Assembly: GCA_015499995.1 (NCBI GenBank)
Contig: JADNRV010000233.1
Location: 1 to 64,000, forward strand
DNA: 64,000 bases
Direction: 5' to 3'
From: Flammula alnicola
Taxonomy: Eukaryota > Basidiomycota > Agaricomycetes > Agaricales > Strophariaceae
Part shown: piece by piece, positions 22,144-34,566 of the stretch
How positions within the stretch are numbered: the first letter of the stretch is position 1
Layout: the number at the start of each line of letters is the position of its first letter
The notes under the pieces: model-generated
The model's input: the letters and a program-made list of their open reading frames with translations, nothing else
Database searches by the model: none
What the model was told of the DNA's origin: nothing
Program-made: the position numbers and the translations under genes

Positions 22144-23134
22144 AGTAAATTTGTGGGACGTGGCGCGAGTCGTCGGCGCGTTTGGCTTCGAGGACGCGGA
22201 TTTTGGCTCGCAGTTCTTGGAGTTATGTGTCGTCGTGTGGGAGAGCTGGAGCGGAAACTGGGACTGGGGTAGGCTAAGATAGGTCACAGTCGGACGGCGT
22301 ATTCCGTCAATTTAAAAAAGGAGGAGAAGATAGACACGATGGAGGTCGAGGACTGTGTTGTTGGGTAGCAGACTGCAATGGTGGTTGACTCAGGGGAGAT
22401 GAAGTCCGTTTAACGCCAAAGGTATTTGAGGACATGGACTGCGACATGGACTGCATTTCGACGGGCGATGTTCTTCCATTGCGAATTATGGATGTTGGAG
22501 AGACAGGAGTGTCTTGCGAGGGAGATTGGCGGGCGACGAAGGATTTACGCGGTTGTAGTGAGGTTGAGGGTTTTGTAGGGGATGGAGGTCCACGAATAGA
22601 GACAGAACGCGCAAGGGATGGCGGGGAAATTGATGTAGTTGATGGCTTTGCGGGGCTTGCGGATCGTGTCGAGGCATTCGATACATTGGAAGACGATGGG
22701 CCTTTGATGGAATTGGCGCATGACAGTCCGCTCGTCCTGGGCGTGCCTTGGTGGCCACGGTCGAGAGATGACGTTGGCGGGCGAATGGAGACGGTCAGCA
22801 GCAGTGAGTAGCATTCGACAACCTCCTCGACAGTCTGTTCGGTTGGGTGCGTCTTCTTCAGATAGCGAGGACCTGCTGAACCGGCGGGGGCGACATCGTC
22901 AACGCAGGTGCTGAGGACGAGTATTGAAATGAGATGAGGCAGAGAGCGATGGCAAGCCATTTGATACCAGAGTTTCCTTTACAGGGCCGCTATTCCGATT
23001 CTGAGCTGGTGTTGCCAGATTCCAGTGGAGGAGCCATGGCTGGAGGAACGGGAAGGCGAGGAGATGGGGGCGTGAGGTATGAATTTCTCGTCGGTGATAC
23101 AGGTCTCTCAGTGACCTCCTCAGGCCGGTTACTG
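22144..23134 (-). pseudogene. Ser/Pro-rich linker plus coiled-coil start, dynactin p150/CLIP-like fragment, copy C
   Basis: The frame 22960-22307 (-) is rich in Ser, Pro and Thr (SASPAKPSTTSISPPSLARS, RGPPSPTKPSTSLQPRKS). About 120 bp further on lies LQELRAKIRVLEAKRADDSR, a coiled-coil start typical of fungal dynactin p150/CLIP microtubule-binding proteins. No CAP-Gly domain is present, so the identification rests on low-complexity and coil sequence only. Several stops interrupt it. It sits between the Helitron fragment and the ABC fragment, on the same strand. Confidence 0.45.
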
Positions 23135-23227
23135 GGAAGAAAACAACACACGGTGAACGTTGGGGTAAAAGGAGGGGAAGATGAACGAGGTGGTCAATGT
23201 AGACCCTTAAGCTTCAGCGCTCAGCGT

Positions 23228-24141
23228 TCATTCGTCACGGCGTGTTCTTGCTCGTTGTAGGGTGTTGAAAGCGAACCAAGGAAATCTTCGATGTTGGGCA
23301 AACCGTCCGCCTCGGAAGCACAGCAGATGTTGAAAGTATTGTCCAAGCTCGACCTTGCGTAATCGCGCTTGATGGAAATCCCCCAGTGCCCCGTTGGGAA
23401 ATAGAGTCGGAAATGCCATCGTCATGTAACCAGGAGTTGATTCTGAAAGAGGCTGTGAATCAAAGTGGGGTGCGCTGATCTACAGACGAATTGTTCATTT
23501 TTTATTGGTCACAAATTCACATTGCACTCACAATTATCTGCTCATAGGGCTTCCAGTGGCAACCGCCTTGCCTCAAAAGTTCAATTTCTGGATGCTCTTC
23601 CTTCCCGATATCGACAACGCCTCCGATAAATTGATCATCCTCGTTTTCACTTCAGCAGCGGCATCTGGTCCTGGCATCGCGGCACCCCCATCCTCACTAC
23701 TTTCACGGCAGTTGGGAACCTCATCGTCGGCCGCAGCACCCTCGTAATAATTCGTCAAGGTAGCAGCTTGTTCTTGAGCTAGTGTGGCAGCCGCCGTCCG
23801 CCCCTGATGACGTGTGAGGCATGCACGGCAGGTAGCTCGGATCTTTCCACCGTCGGCTTGACATTCCTCAATAGATAACTGATGCCTTCCAGTCTCACAC
23901 CGCACGCCTGAGGTCACGACAAAAACATGTCGATGCGATAGAGGTGGCAAAAAGAGAATAATTGGTCACGCATTTTGATTCGGCTTGCAATTGGGTACGT
24001 TTTTGGTGAGTGCGCGTCATGGCTTTTCCCGCCAATCTTTTCAAGTCTTGTAGAGTGCGCTGCTGTTGTCTCCCATTCTAAATCGTTTCTTCTTAATTTT
24101 ATTGCTGATCTTTCCGACTTTTGACAAGGGGTATATGACAC
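23228..24141 (-). pseudogene. Helitron Rep/helicase-like N-terminal fragment, copy C
   Basis: The block at 23425-23228 reads TMAFPTLFPNGALGDFHQAR, KVELGQYFQHLLCFRGGRFA and FPWFAFNTLQRARTRR. This is the opening of the Helitron helicase-like (PF14214-type) domain of rolling-circle transposases. Upstream, 23950-23573 encodes a Cys/His-containing segment (EECQADGGKIRATCRACLTR) also seen at the N-terminus of fungal Helitron proteins. The Rep nuclease motif and the PIF1 helicase are absent, so it is only a remnant. All downstream gene fragments lie on its strand. Confidence 0.78.
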
Positions 24142-24558
24142 GGTAAGGTTATCAGACAGAGGGACAATTTGTACAACCGAGGCGCGACGCGCGCTGGGTC
24201 CCCCAGAACTGCATTTCTAAATGTGCGAGCTCTCTACGGCTCAAACAGTACAAAAAACCACAATGGTATTCAGAATCCCCAAAAAATGTGATGATTGCGC
24301 CCTCAATAGTAATAATATACAGTAATGGCACCATTAAGATATAACGGCGAAAAACAGGGTACCAGTTGCAAGAACAAGGCCAGAGTGCTCTTCTTAGGAA
24401 GGACATTTGGCTTTGTTTGTCCGCCCTGCTCAGCCCTTAGAGAATGATTGCTCGCTTCACTCGCCATAAATCGCTTGGGCTTGGGAAGAGAGGTGTGACT
24501 GATGTAATAAGCGAGCAGTTCGGACAGTGTGAACACTCGGACGGTGTGGAGGGGTAGT
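24142..24558. repeat. Terminal segment of the large repeat with subterminal hairpin
   Basis: Non-coding edge of the arm. A short hairpin AGTGT-GA-ACACT lies at about 24525-24536, followed about 20 nt later by the conserved terminal motif (24538-24554) and TAGT, where homology to the other arm ends. A hairpin shortly before the terminus is reminiscent of Helitron 3' ends, although CTRR is not exact (GTAG). The mirror copy is 42526-42942. Confidence 0.55.
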
Positions 24559-24799
24559 AAACTCGAAATTAAGGACAACAAATGCACGAATACGTTCAGA
24601 GGAGCTCAGATATGAGGATCAACAAGGCGGAAATACCAGATTCAGGGTTCCCCGGAGGATGAGTCGCACTCGCATTGTCCCAGTGAGGCGGAATATTCGT
24701 TTCAGTCATTTTTTGTATAGGTGTAGGAGGTCCAAATATTAAATGAATTAAATCCACAGGTAACTCATCACATACCACGCACCTCATAGCGTACTAGGC

Positions 24800-25400
24800 C
24801 GAGGTCCGGGCTGTATATGAGGATGCGAGCATCTCTCGAGTATAAGTGTCGCACGGTGTCGCCTTCATATACGGTAATAGCGTACGATACACTTCATCGC
24901 ACCATCGCGTACCTCATCACGTACCATCACGCACCTCATCACGTACCACCATAATGTCCGGTCGGAGTATTCTTCGGGATAATTGAACGGAGATATGATG
25001 GCCAGAGAATGGGCGGAAAATATAGCGATGTATTCCTGAGAGCCTTGAGCATGATCCAACAGCAACAACTGTTTGCCTTACCAAGCAAACATATCATTTT
25101 TTCCAACACTATGTTCTAATCCCCAAGGAATTACATTCTGTAACCCAAATTCGCGAAGATATTCTCTATTCCGGGGTTTATTTCACTAAGGATAAAACGT
25201 TCTCGGGGATGTTTTGCGACATTTGGTAAATTCAAAATTCATCAACAAATTTGATTCAATTTTTAACGAAATTTCAAGACCGCTGAGGGATTTTCTCACA
25301 TTGGCATACGGGCTCAAAGGTATCCGGGAATTTCTGAGACTGCAGTTTCAAAAGGGTTTTCGTATATTTTACTATTGCAACACAAGAAATCCGGCCCAAA
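24800..25400 (-). repeat. Interspersed repeat R1, reverse copy
   Basis: Reverse-complement match to 8200-8770, including the CCGACCGGACATTATGG core (about 24953-24970) and tandem GTACGTGATGAGGT units (24880-24955). More diverged from 8120-8890 than 52801-53570 is. Confidence 0.6.
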
Positions 25401-27469
25401 TGTGGTCGGAGGAGGCAACGACTAGCCGAGTTAAGCAGGGCCGTACCAGACTTCTATGTGGCTGATGTCGGTATTTGAAAATCTTGAAACATGACCAAAT
25501 AGAAAATTTTGAACCTTTCTCTCTCACCTCATGGTCCCTACGCCATCTCGCCTCTGTTATCCATGGCCGCGGTATCATAAGGGTTAAGTTAGGTGTCATG
25601 CCTGAAAACCCGAGGTTGGACTGCGACACGGAGTATGCTGAGTTAAGGGCATTGGGCTACCTCAAATCCCAGCCGTGGTCGTCGGCCTGAATATCTTGAA
25701 ACAGCAGATAGATGATGCGCTAGGTAAGTATTTTATGAACACTGCACGCTCTCTCAACAATTAATTTCTGCTACTTTGAATAGCGCACAATCTCGATAAC
25801 CAGCACTGACGTACAGTCATGCAAGAGATGACCGGGAGCGGATACGATGATCGAGTTATGCGGGCCGTCATGCACATGGCACACCTCTACGTCGTCATAC
25901 CCAACGACTTACCTGCTCATACCGTTGCGCATATACCGCCATCCGACCTACCGGATTGCCCCGGGTTTTCTGCCAACAGGAGCAAGATATCGCGTCTGCA
26001 TGCTCCCGACCAACTCCGTCCCCTATTAGTATCATACGTGGCTGAAGGATGCGGATCGTTGGACGAAATTTGGACAGATTCGATTTAAACGACCGCATGA
26101 ATTTCCTTGGTGGGAACCAAATGGACCGCTCTTCCCTTCTTCTATTGTTCCGCGGTGGCACACTCGTCGTTACGGGCCCGGAGTACACACTCGAACTACG
26201 GTCGTGCTTCAGAACTTATTTGGGTTTTCGAGCACCCTCCAAAGTTCACGAGGGAGTCGGCCCTCGCGCGAATGGCGCCGAAAACATCAGGCACGTAACT
26301 TAGGATCGCAGCACCCTCTACGACCTTGCGCGATGACCTTCGGACCACTTCGAACCCTACACTCTCGTCGACTGTGAGGACGCACCTATTTAATGCCCTG
26401 TTACTCAGACTCCGCCCTGGCCTATCCTCCATCTGCAACCACAACACTCTGATCATTTGTTGGGCCGTCTTTGTATGACCATTCAGTGACAACGGCCGCG
26501 AGGGGAAGATGGCGTGCAATTCTAACACTCAACGCCTACATCGACTTCTCGACGTCGCTGTCTCTTCATCTACCTTCCTTTTTCGCTACCACCGCAGAGA
26601 CTAGACCGTCATCAATGTATAGGGAGGGTCAGCAACATATGAGAAGTTCAAAGTATGTGGCGACTTCTAGAAGGCTAGCCTTGCTCTATTCTGAGATGGG
26701 GGCGACTAGTTTACACCCGCATCGAAGCTTCAACTGCCATTTATCTCAGAATGTTCATATAGTCCTTTCGGGAATGCATTTCCATGCGATTTTCTGCGAT
26801 ACTACAGAACGGCCTTTAACACGTGAGTGAGCTTTTTCGAGGACACCGTACGCAGGGATGGAGAGGATTAACTGTGATGCATCGCAAGTAAAGCATACCG
26901 AGTCAATGTTCATGTTCTAAAACAAGGCGGAAATATCACTTGCACTGGATTACTGGAAATCTTCCGACATCAGGGAGGCAACTGAGAAGAGAGTGGGCTG
27001 ATATCGTCATCTTCCAAGTACATTTCATAATTCCCACCATTCCCGCCCTTCTCGCCTTATATCACGAGTTATGGGCTTGCTTTTAGTATGACCTTCTTCT
27101 GTTCCACTGTCTACAATTCCCATATTCAGGTAGGTCGCTCGGACAGTAACTACTGAGACGAATGTGAATTCCCTATTTTATTTCGTTGTGACGGCTATGC
27201 CGACACTTCCTGGGCTTGAGGTTGATTCCTCATCTTCGTCCGGAAATAGGTATACCTGCTTTATCGATGAAACGAATAGCCCCCTGATGGGCTGGTGGCG
27301 GAGGTGTATTTTGTCTCTTTCTACGCTTGGACCGAAGTATTTTGGCAATTCAATGCATACAATGGCCTCTATCATGATTGGAACTGTGGCCATCTTTTTA
27401 TTCTTTAAAAAATATTATTTTAATCGGCGGCTCGTCGCTCTCAATTTACTTAACTAATGCTGAAGGCTC
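25401..27469. other. Unassigned unique region
   Basis: About 2 kb flanked by R1 copies in opposite orientation. Open frames of up to about 120 codons occur (25819-26088, 26471-26830, 27164-27457), but none shows a motif I recognise. The stretch around 26060-26200 (KFGQIRFKRPHEFPWWEPNG in one frame) looks more protein-like than the rest and may be a decayed gene. Confidence 0.35.
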
Positions 27470-27720
27470 TCAGGAATATATCACGGAAGTTTGTATCCTG
27501 CTATATGTTCCACTCATTCTCTGGACATAATACCTCCCTTCAATTATGCTGAAAAATACTCCGACCGGACATTATGGAGGTACACGGCGGTACGTGATGA
27601 GGTGCTTGATGGTACGTGATGAGGTACGCCGTGGTACGTGATGATGTGCGTGGTGGTACGCTATTACCGTATGTGACGGCGAAGTCCTGCCATACTTATA
27701 CTCGACAAATGTATATCGGG
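27470..27720 (+). repeat. Interspersed repeat R1, partial forward copy
   Basis: Contains CTCCGACCGGACATTATGG (27557-27575) and several GGTACGTGATGAGGT-type units (27590-27660). It faces the reverse copy at 24800-25400. Confidence 0.6.
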
Positions 27721-27856
27721 CGAATTTCTATGTAGTATGAGTACATAGTATCAACCAATACAAGGATTTGACACGGTGAAACGTTGAAAAACAAATTTCC
27801 GCAGAAAGGTAGGCTTCCAATCTGTATTTAACATGCATCTCTATAACCAACTGTTT

Positions 27857-30800
27857 CTACTGGTCGAAATTATGTAAAATGTTGTTCAATAACCAAATGG
27901 CCAGCTCCACACCATTGCAGAATGAGTCCTCCTCCTCCTGCGTGTACCAAATCGCATACTCCGCGACATCCATATTTTCCTTTAGCTTGAATGCCGCCAC
28001 CGCCTTGTGCCACCACGGAGGCGTCTCCCGCACGAACCAAGCAATCAACACCACAAAGTCCGCAAAGTTGCATGCCGATCCTCCCGTACCTCGACGATGC
28101 GCCGTAGGGCAGAATTCATGTTCGATTGGTAGATGACAATAGAAGCAATACTTATTCTCTTCCGTGAAGTGGATAGTCTTCTTAAAAGTGATCCATGAAG
28201 AGACGTTTGGGATATAGTTCCTATTCTGGCAGGTCCTCCACAGGCGATCCGGGTGCGGAGCAGAGAGGCGCTTCTGGAAGCACCAGCAAATGACGCAACT
28301 TCCCTGGAGAAGACTCGTTTGTTCGTTCAACGACTTCAACTTTCCCAGCTTTTTTCCCTTCGCCGCAAGAAACCTGGTGGAGTCGACGAGAACATTAACC
28401 GACCGATCGGCAGAAGGAGGTGGCAGCCCGCCAGATTGAATGATTGGAGGGGTGTAATTGACGACAGAGCTTGGGGGGGAAATATTGCGTAACAGAGGTC
28501 CGATAGAATGCATATTCGGAGGAGTTCTGTTGAGGAGTGGGCCTTGAGAAGTTCTCAAATCTTTGTCGAGTACCAATGTAGATGATGGGGTCGTTATAGA
28601 TGAGTCAGAAAATTTATGGCCTCCATCACTTTTGGAAGACTGGGAAATTTGTCCACCACGGACCAGTTCGCGTATGGCCGAGACGACGTCGGAATTTATG
28701 TCGCAAACGTCACAACGGTGCGAATCATGAACATCTGCACAGGTGACATCGTTTCCATCCAGCATGCGTGAAAACCCCAATCGCCGACATTGGCGTTCGG
28801 AAACCCATCTTATGCCTTCTGCCTCGCATTTGAAGTCGAGTTCAAGGGAAGGGGGGGTTTTCTCTATTTTTCCACTGATTACGATAGCCCATGAAGGCCG
28901 TCCATCTCGACCTCCTCTGCCTGAACCCTGGTAAACGTTTATCAGGCCGTAGGGAATTCCGACAAATATAACCGCTCCGACATTGAGAACGTCTATTCCT
29001 TCTATGAGACCGGTAGTTGCAGCAATCCACCGAGGTTTATCTGTCCCCAGTTTCCAATTTTTTTCATGAGACGATCTCAGACGAGGTTCGAGACTTGAAT
29101 GGGAGATGCCGCAGCCAAAAATTTCGCCAATCTTCTCAACCGACGCTATGTCCTGGCAGAAGATGATTCCCTTCTGATCATGACACAGGAAATCCTTGTC
29201 CATCTTCTTCGCAATATCAATTGCAAGGTGGATCTGATTTTTCTGACCGGGGTCCACTACGTGGTAGCTGACCTGCACCTGAGTTGAAGGAGCTCGTATA
29301 ATTGGCGTGTCGCTGGGAAGGCCGTAAGCCTCCAATAATTTGGATTCCGTTCTCTTGACGAGCGTGGCAGTCAGAAGGATTGTCTGGCCTACTAACCCCA
29401 CCATACTCTTCAGATTGCGAAATTGAGGCCTGAAGGCGGCTTGGTGAATTCCATGGGCCTCATCAACGACCTTTCGTAGCGCGGTATTTTTATGGCTTTC
29501 CCATAAGCTACACATTGGGTCAATATTTATTTTTTCATGTAGAAATCGATGAATGGTATCTTACCTCCTGAAGGCCTGAGATCCAGCGGTCTCCATTGCA
29601 ACAAAGACGAGCCGTGTATCATCTGGGACATCCGGATCACCGGAGCACCAATGTACGGCTTTCAGACCAAGTCTCTGAGCCCTCTCCATATGATCGTCGA
29701 GAAGAGCCTTGTTGGGAACGACAATGTAGGACTGGTAGCCAACCTCGTGGAAAGCAGCTAGAGTAAATACGAGGCTTTTTCCACCGCCAGTGGGAAGAAC
29801 TGCCACAAAGCTTTGTTTATTGGCTATCGCCATTTGTACCGCTTGATACTGCTCCTCTGACTTGAATTTTGGGCACTCTATGGTGGGAAAATGGAGCTGC
29901 AGAAGTTGCAGAAGATTTTTCCGGTCAATGGTCCTGGTACGGACATTATGCATGCCTACTTGTAGCTTGTCACCGGACCCAGCGTTATTACGGAAAGCTC
30001 CAGAGATGGTTTTCTCTGAGGGTTCAGCGACGCGGTACAAGTCCTCGTAGGTGGGCTGGTTCTCATCTATCAAATCCCGATCGTCATTTGGAGGAAAATC
30101 AGTTGGCCTTGCGTTGGGCAGAGTCCAGGATTCTTTGTCCACTGTCGCGGATGCTATGCCTGGTTTGTAACGATGCGACAAGTTGCCGTCGACAACCAGC
30201 TCAGCCAGAGCCTCCTTCACTGCCTCTTTGATTCCCACTTTGCCATTTTGTATCTCATGAGTGAGCGTGGATACGACGTTCTGCATGAGCTCCTGAAAGT
30301 CAATTCTAGAGTTAGAGGCTGATGAATGGATGGATTCGGCATTGTTCGTGCCCAGGATTTGACAGGCTGAAAATTCCAGTTTCTCCCTGAGACGTTGCCT
30401 AGTCCGGAGAGGAAGAATAGGCGCAACTCCTGCGGGAAGACCGACTCCATGGACGCCTTGAAACTTCTCCGATGCCCGTCCATACCTAATGAGAAGCTCG
30501 CTGGACAGGCCTGGCAGACGTCCATATTCCGAGGCATACTTGAGGCGCGACATTCGTGCGGAGTGACCAGCCTGCGTTGCCAGTACATCGAGCTCCTCCT
30601 CATCCACCTCCATTTCTGATCCTAGGAATATGCGGGTAACCTCTACTGCTATCTGTCGATACACTTTCACTCCGGCCTTGACGTCCAGAGTGATCCCGCA
30701 GTAATTGCGGAGGAAGTCGGGTATCAAAGATCGCATGTGGTCTACGTCCATAGGCTTAAGGTGCTTGATCCAGAGGTACTCTCTGCAGCGATGGAAGGCC

Positions 30801-33800
30801 TCTTCTCCACGAAGATGAAAAGCGAGTTGAGCGTGAAGAGGTCGCAAAATCACAAGGAATGTAAGAAGCATCTCGTTGAGAAGGGAATAGCATTTGGCCG
30901 GCCGGAAATCTTCTCTTCCTTCAAGATTCTCGGTCTTTGAACGTCGGATAACGAGCCAAAGGATATGACCATCCATAAAGACGCTGCGAGGACGCGTTGA
31001 GTTACGAATTTTATGCTCCACAAACTCGGTGATTCGAGGAGTCTGTCCGGCTGTGAAAAACACAAGCAACGCCAGTTTTTCTCCTAAGGACTCCAATTTG
31101 TGGACAACCTCCCACATTCCCGCTGTATTTATCTCCCATTGACCACTAGGAGATATTGAGAGTAACTTGCAGTCCGGCTGTTCCATCATAGCCTTGAGAA
31201 GACATCCGTCGTATTTGACGACTTCGGGATGATTGAGCCAGCTGTACCCCCGCGTTTGATTTGTCCAGTCATCCGGGACCAAGTCGGGGATTTTGAGGCC
31301 AAAGTCCTGGTTGAGGCAAATTTCATGCATAGCCTCCTTTGCCTCCGCAGCAAGCTTGGCGAGGCCGGCCCTCCATAAAGCGACTTTGAGGGTGGTCTCC
31401 TTGTACGTGATTGTCATGCCATCCTCGCTGACACGTGTGTCTGGAGGCGACTTGCTGTTCAAGGCGATCCAGTTGGCGTATCTTGTATAATTTAAGCAGG
31501 AGTTGAATGTGGAGAGGACGCCAGGGTGTAGGTTCTGAATTGCCTCCTCTTCTACAGATCTGTGTGCGGATAATAGTTCAATGAAGCCTGACCACATACA
31601 AGTTGGAGTTGATCTTACTGGAGAATATCTATCTTAAGTCGTTGGGCTTTAAGTATTGCTTCGTGAAAAATGGTTCCGCGAATGAAGTATTTTAGCTGTG
31701 CAAGAAGCTGGGTTACCCTATTTGCGGGGCGAAATACAGCTTTATCCTCCAAGCAATATAGCGCTATCAAGCAGTCTATCACATTGGTGAATCTATCCGC
31801 ACCCTGAGTGTGCCTGCGATAGAATATCGGTTTCATGAGAGCATGAAGTGCCGGAACGCCGTCACTACTGCGATCTTTCAGAATATTATCGAGATCGGCT
31901 GCCGCCTTCTTGTCTTCAGGTGTGAGAGGAAGCGAGTATCCGGATGGGTGATCGCCCTTGTAGGTGTTCAACACCGCAAGGACTAGATGGACGAAGACCG
32001 TGGCGTACTTCTTCAAGGTCTCACCATCGACAGGCACCCAAAAATCCCCTTTGGGAGTAACCCTAGGCATATGCCATCGTCAGTTAAAGGGAAGGAGAGA
32101 TAGGGATTTATCCTACCTCGGACACTCCATTAGGAGCATTAGAAGCTCTATCCGGGCGGGACGTGCAATGTCGACGATATCCTTCAAGTATTGAAGAACA
32201 ATTGAGGTAAGCCTCTCCACCAATTCACTCCCTTCACGACCTAGCGGCAGTTCTATCACAGAGCGTAATGTACGAACAGCTTGGTTTGTACCAAGGTGCT
32301 GCTTAAGGTGTTCGCGCCATTGGAATGTGCGTACCATGGGTGGGTCCTCTTGCACAGTGAGGGGTGCGGTAACCATTCCATTGACGTCCGGTTTTGGTGC
32401 TAATTGCCTAAGATAGAAGGCGTATTTATCCCCAGGAGCAACATGAGAGAGTGATGGATAGACGCGGAAGTACTTGCCCTGACCCTTGAACACCCGCTGT
32501 GCGTGGCAAGGAGAAACGTCATTCCATTCAATCAAATTTCCATCGGCCTTGTGTTCGGTTATGTGCTTCTTCATAGTGCTCTCGCAGGCCGCGACATAGG
32601 AGCATGGACAATAGTAAGCTGCTATAATTGCGATGCCGTCGATGGGTCTGCAATCAGGATTCGGATTTCCTTTCACATCCTGAGGACTCCAAGCCAGATC
32701 CGTATTTAGAATGAAATCCTCTATCGCTCTGGATGCTGTATGAGTAGTGATGATACCGTGTTCCTTGGCATGGGAGACAAAATTTTTCTTGCCGCATACA
32801 GCCTCACATCTCGTGCAAGCCAGAACGCATGGCTTGTTTTCCGCTCCGTCTAAAGAAATAAGCCGGAGCCCTGCCTGGTGCAAGACTTTGGTCATGTCGT
32901 CGGCTATGAAAGGACTTTTGTCAACTTCTGCGGGGATATTACCGCCAGTAGATGGCGCCTTGGGTCCTCCAAAGGACGAGGAAGCCCCTTCGTTGCAGTC
33001 AGGTGGATCATTTTGTACAGGCCAGTCTGTAACTTGAAGTGACCTGTCAGATGAAGGCAATGCGATGTTGGGTTCATGGGTTTCTTCTGCGGCAGAGATA
33101 CCATCAATGTCCATAAAACCATCATAGGGTAAAACGTCGTTGGGAGATTCGCGACCGCTCGACTCCTTAGAAAGTAACCTTGCGGACGAAGGGAAGATGT
33201 GTGCGGAATGTGTGGATTCTTTGTTGCCAGGGATCTCATTAAGGTCAGGTGAGCTAAGCGTCTGCGTGAATTGAGGAAGAAGCGATGCGGGGGTCTGGCT
33301 GCATGATGCCTCAGGCAATGATGATCGTCTCTTTGGAGAGGGGCAAGGCTTCAGGTATGGTGAATTCCGGCTACGTATTTTCCTATCTGAGGGTCTGCGA
33401 CAGGGCACAGAAGATGAAGAGTGTCTTCCGGTTGAATTTACCAAATTATTGACCTGACTCTCATGAGAGAGGGCTACGCTTTGGCCAGTATTTTGACCTA
33501 GGTCGAAGTGGAACGATTCATCAGAAGTGAAAATGTCGGATTCCGTTGGTGTGGGAGTGAAAGGGACGGTGTATGACGAATTTGGGGTGGGGTATGGCAT
33601 TGCCTGGCGTCGTTGAAGACCCTGAGGTTTTTGGCGATTGGGACCACTGCTAGGCGAGAGGGGTCTTGATAACGGAAGACTGGGTTCTTCAAACCCTGGC
33701 GATGAAACAGGAGGACCGATGGAAGTTTCTTCATTCCTGAGGTGGGTACCCAATATATTATAGCTGAAGTGACATTTCCGTGCATGATTTGTGAGAGTTA

Positions 33801-34098
33801 GACCGTTTTTGCTCGTCCATGATACACATTGGCTGCATTGTAATAACCCATCATGGCGTCGATATGACGTTGCTAGAAGTTGATTCGTATCTTAATTGAC
33901 ACAATCCTAAGTTAATGTGCCCACATTACGGTGATGGTGGACTCACGCGCATTATAAATGTACCATTTCTCCGAATGCTCCTGGTTCTTATGAGCAGAGA
34001 GGTTAGCCGAGGAAGAGCTGCATATGTTGCATTTTGATCTGAACCAACAGTCAGATTTGCACAATACCTGTATAAATTTACAAGACTGACCGAACCAT
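27857..34098 (-). CDS. OrsD-type zinc finger / tyrosine recombinase-like / RecQ-type helicase fusion protein, 1987 aa
   Basis: Six exons (34098-34091, 34038-33947, 33890-32117, 32062-31619, 31559-29565, 29507-27857), with five GT..AG introns of 52-59 nt, give an uninterrupted 5964-nt frame. Residues 6-24 (CNICSSSSANLSAHKNQEH) and 52-73 (CSQC..H..C) are zinc fingers. About 90-360 is a Ser/Pro-rich linker. 392-411 (CTRC..H..H) and about 461-480 are OrsD (PF12013)-type fingers. 940-1115 resembles a tyrosine-recombinase core: TAGQTPRITEF (Arg948), a Lys in RRSKTEN (981), YRQIAVE (Arg1074), and GHSARMSRLKYA (His1105, Tyr1114). A RecQ-like helicase follows: VLPTGGGKSLVF (Walker A, Lys1367), VDEAHG (1453), LLTATL, and QGSGRGGRDGR (motif VI, 1631). 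The tail has Cys/His clusters (HRCDVC, CVICWC, YCFYCHLP). Nuclear DNA unwinding or telomere/transposon functions are inferred; telomere-linked helicases of fungi have a related helicase and tail. It is the only clearly intact large gene. Confidence 0.88.
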
Positions 34099-34146
34099 AA
34101 GGAATTAAGGTTAATAGTAGCGGAGAGGACTGCACGTCGTTTTTTA

Positions 34147-34566
34147 TTAGTGTTGCTCCTGACTATCTCGGGTAGTGGAACGCTGGAATGTCTGTGAGCA
34201 AAACGACACGTCTTGGAGCTCCTGTAGTGCGTGTATGTAGTGTGTGTACTTGTTTATGCCCAGCACAAGGCTTTCAACGGCCAGTCTTATTCCCATTCGT
34301 GCCTTAGGGATGTACAGACCTTCAAATGAAGGAGATATTTCCCTTAGAAGTAGAGATGAACTAAGTAGCTCCACACACTTTTCCTCCTGGGTACAAATAA
34401 ACGAAAAAAAAAACGGAAATCCATTAGCATCAGAAGATCGCATGTACAGCGCTCTAATGACCTGTATATTTTTGGACTCCGTGCGAGTGCAAAGAGCGTC
34501 TAAGTAGATATCAGCGGTGTGTAGGTATATGCTGTTGTGGAAACTATTCGATTGCAAAGGTACCAT
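34147..34566 (-). CDS. Hypothetical ORF upstream of the helicase gene
   Basis: A 139-codon open frame starting ATG at 34566, with no motif I recognise (MGIRLAVESLVLGINKYTHY, ALQELQDVSFCSQTFQ). It ends 49 bp before the start of the helicase gene on the same strand. It could be a small gene, a decayed exon or chance; codon use does not decide. Confidence 0.3.
   Translation of the reverse strand: MVPLQSNSFHNSIYLHTADIYLDALCTRTESKNIQVIRALYMRSSDANGFPFFFSFICTQEEKCVELLSSSLLLREISPSFEGLYIPKARMGIRLAVESLVLGINKYTHYIHALQELQDVSFCSQTFQRSTTRDSQEQH

Larger units (their letters stand above)
15246..24558. repeat. Inverted repeat 2, left arm (copy C)
   Basis: Nearly identical to the reverse complement of 42526-51843 over about 9.3 kb; paired coordinates sum to 67084, shifting to 67089 after a few indels. 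The arm ends sharply at 24558, just after a terminal motif CGGACGGTGTGGAGGGG (24538-24554) and the bases TAGT. Beyond that the two arms have unrelated sequence. Confidence 0.93.

Noticed and set aside
22434..22811. ORF on the + strand opposite the Ser/Pro-rich fragment
   Set aside because: Shadow of the low-complexity frame on the other strand; it has no independent support and is duplicated as a shadow in the mirror copy.
25420..25690. 5S rRNA-like or tRNA-like sequence (CCGAGTTAAGCAGGGCC and CCATGGCCGCGGTATC strings)
   Set aside because: Only short resemblances; no full 5S or cloverleaf fold could be traced.
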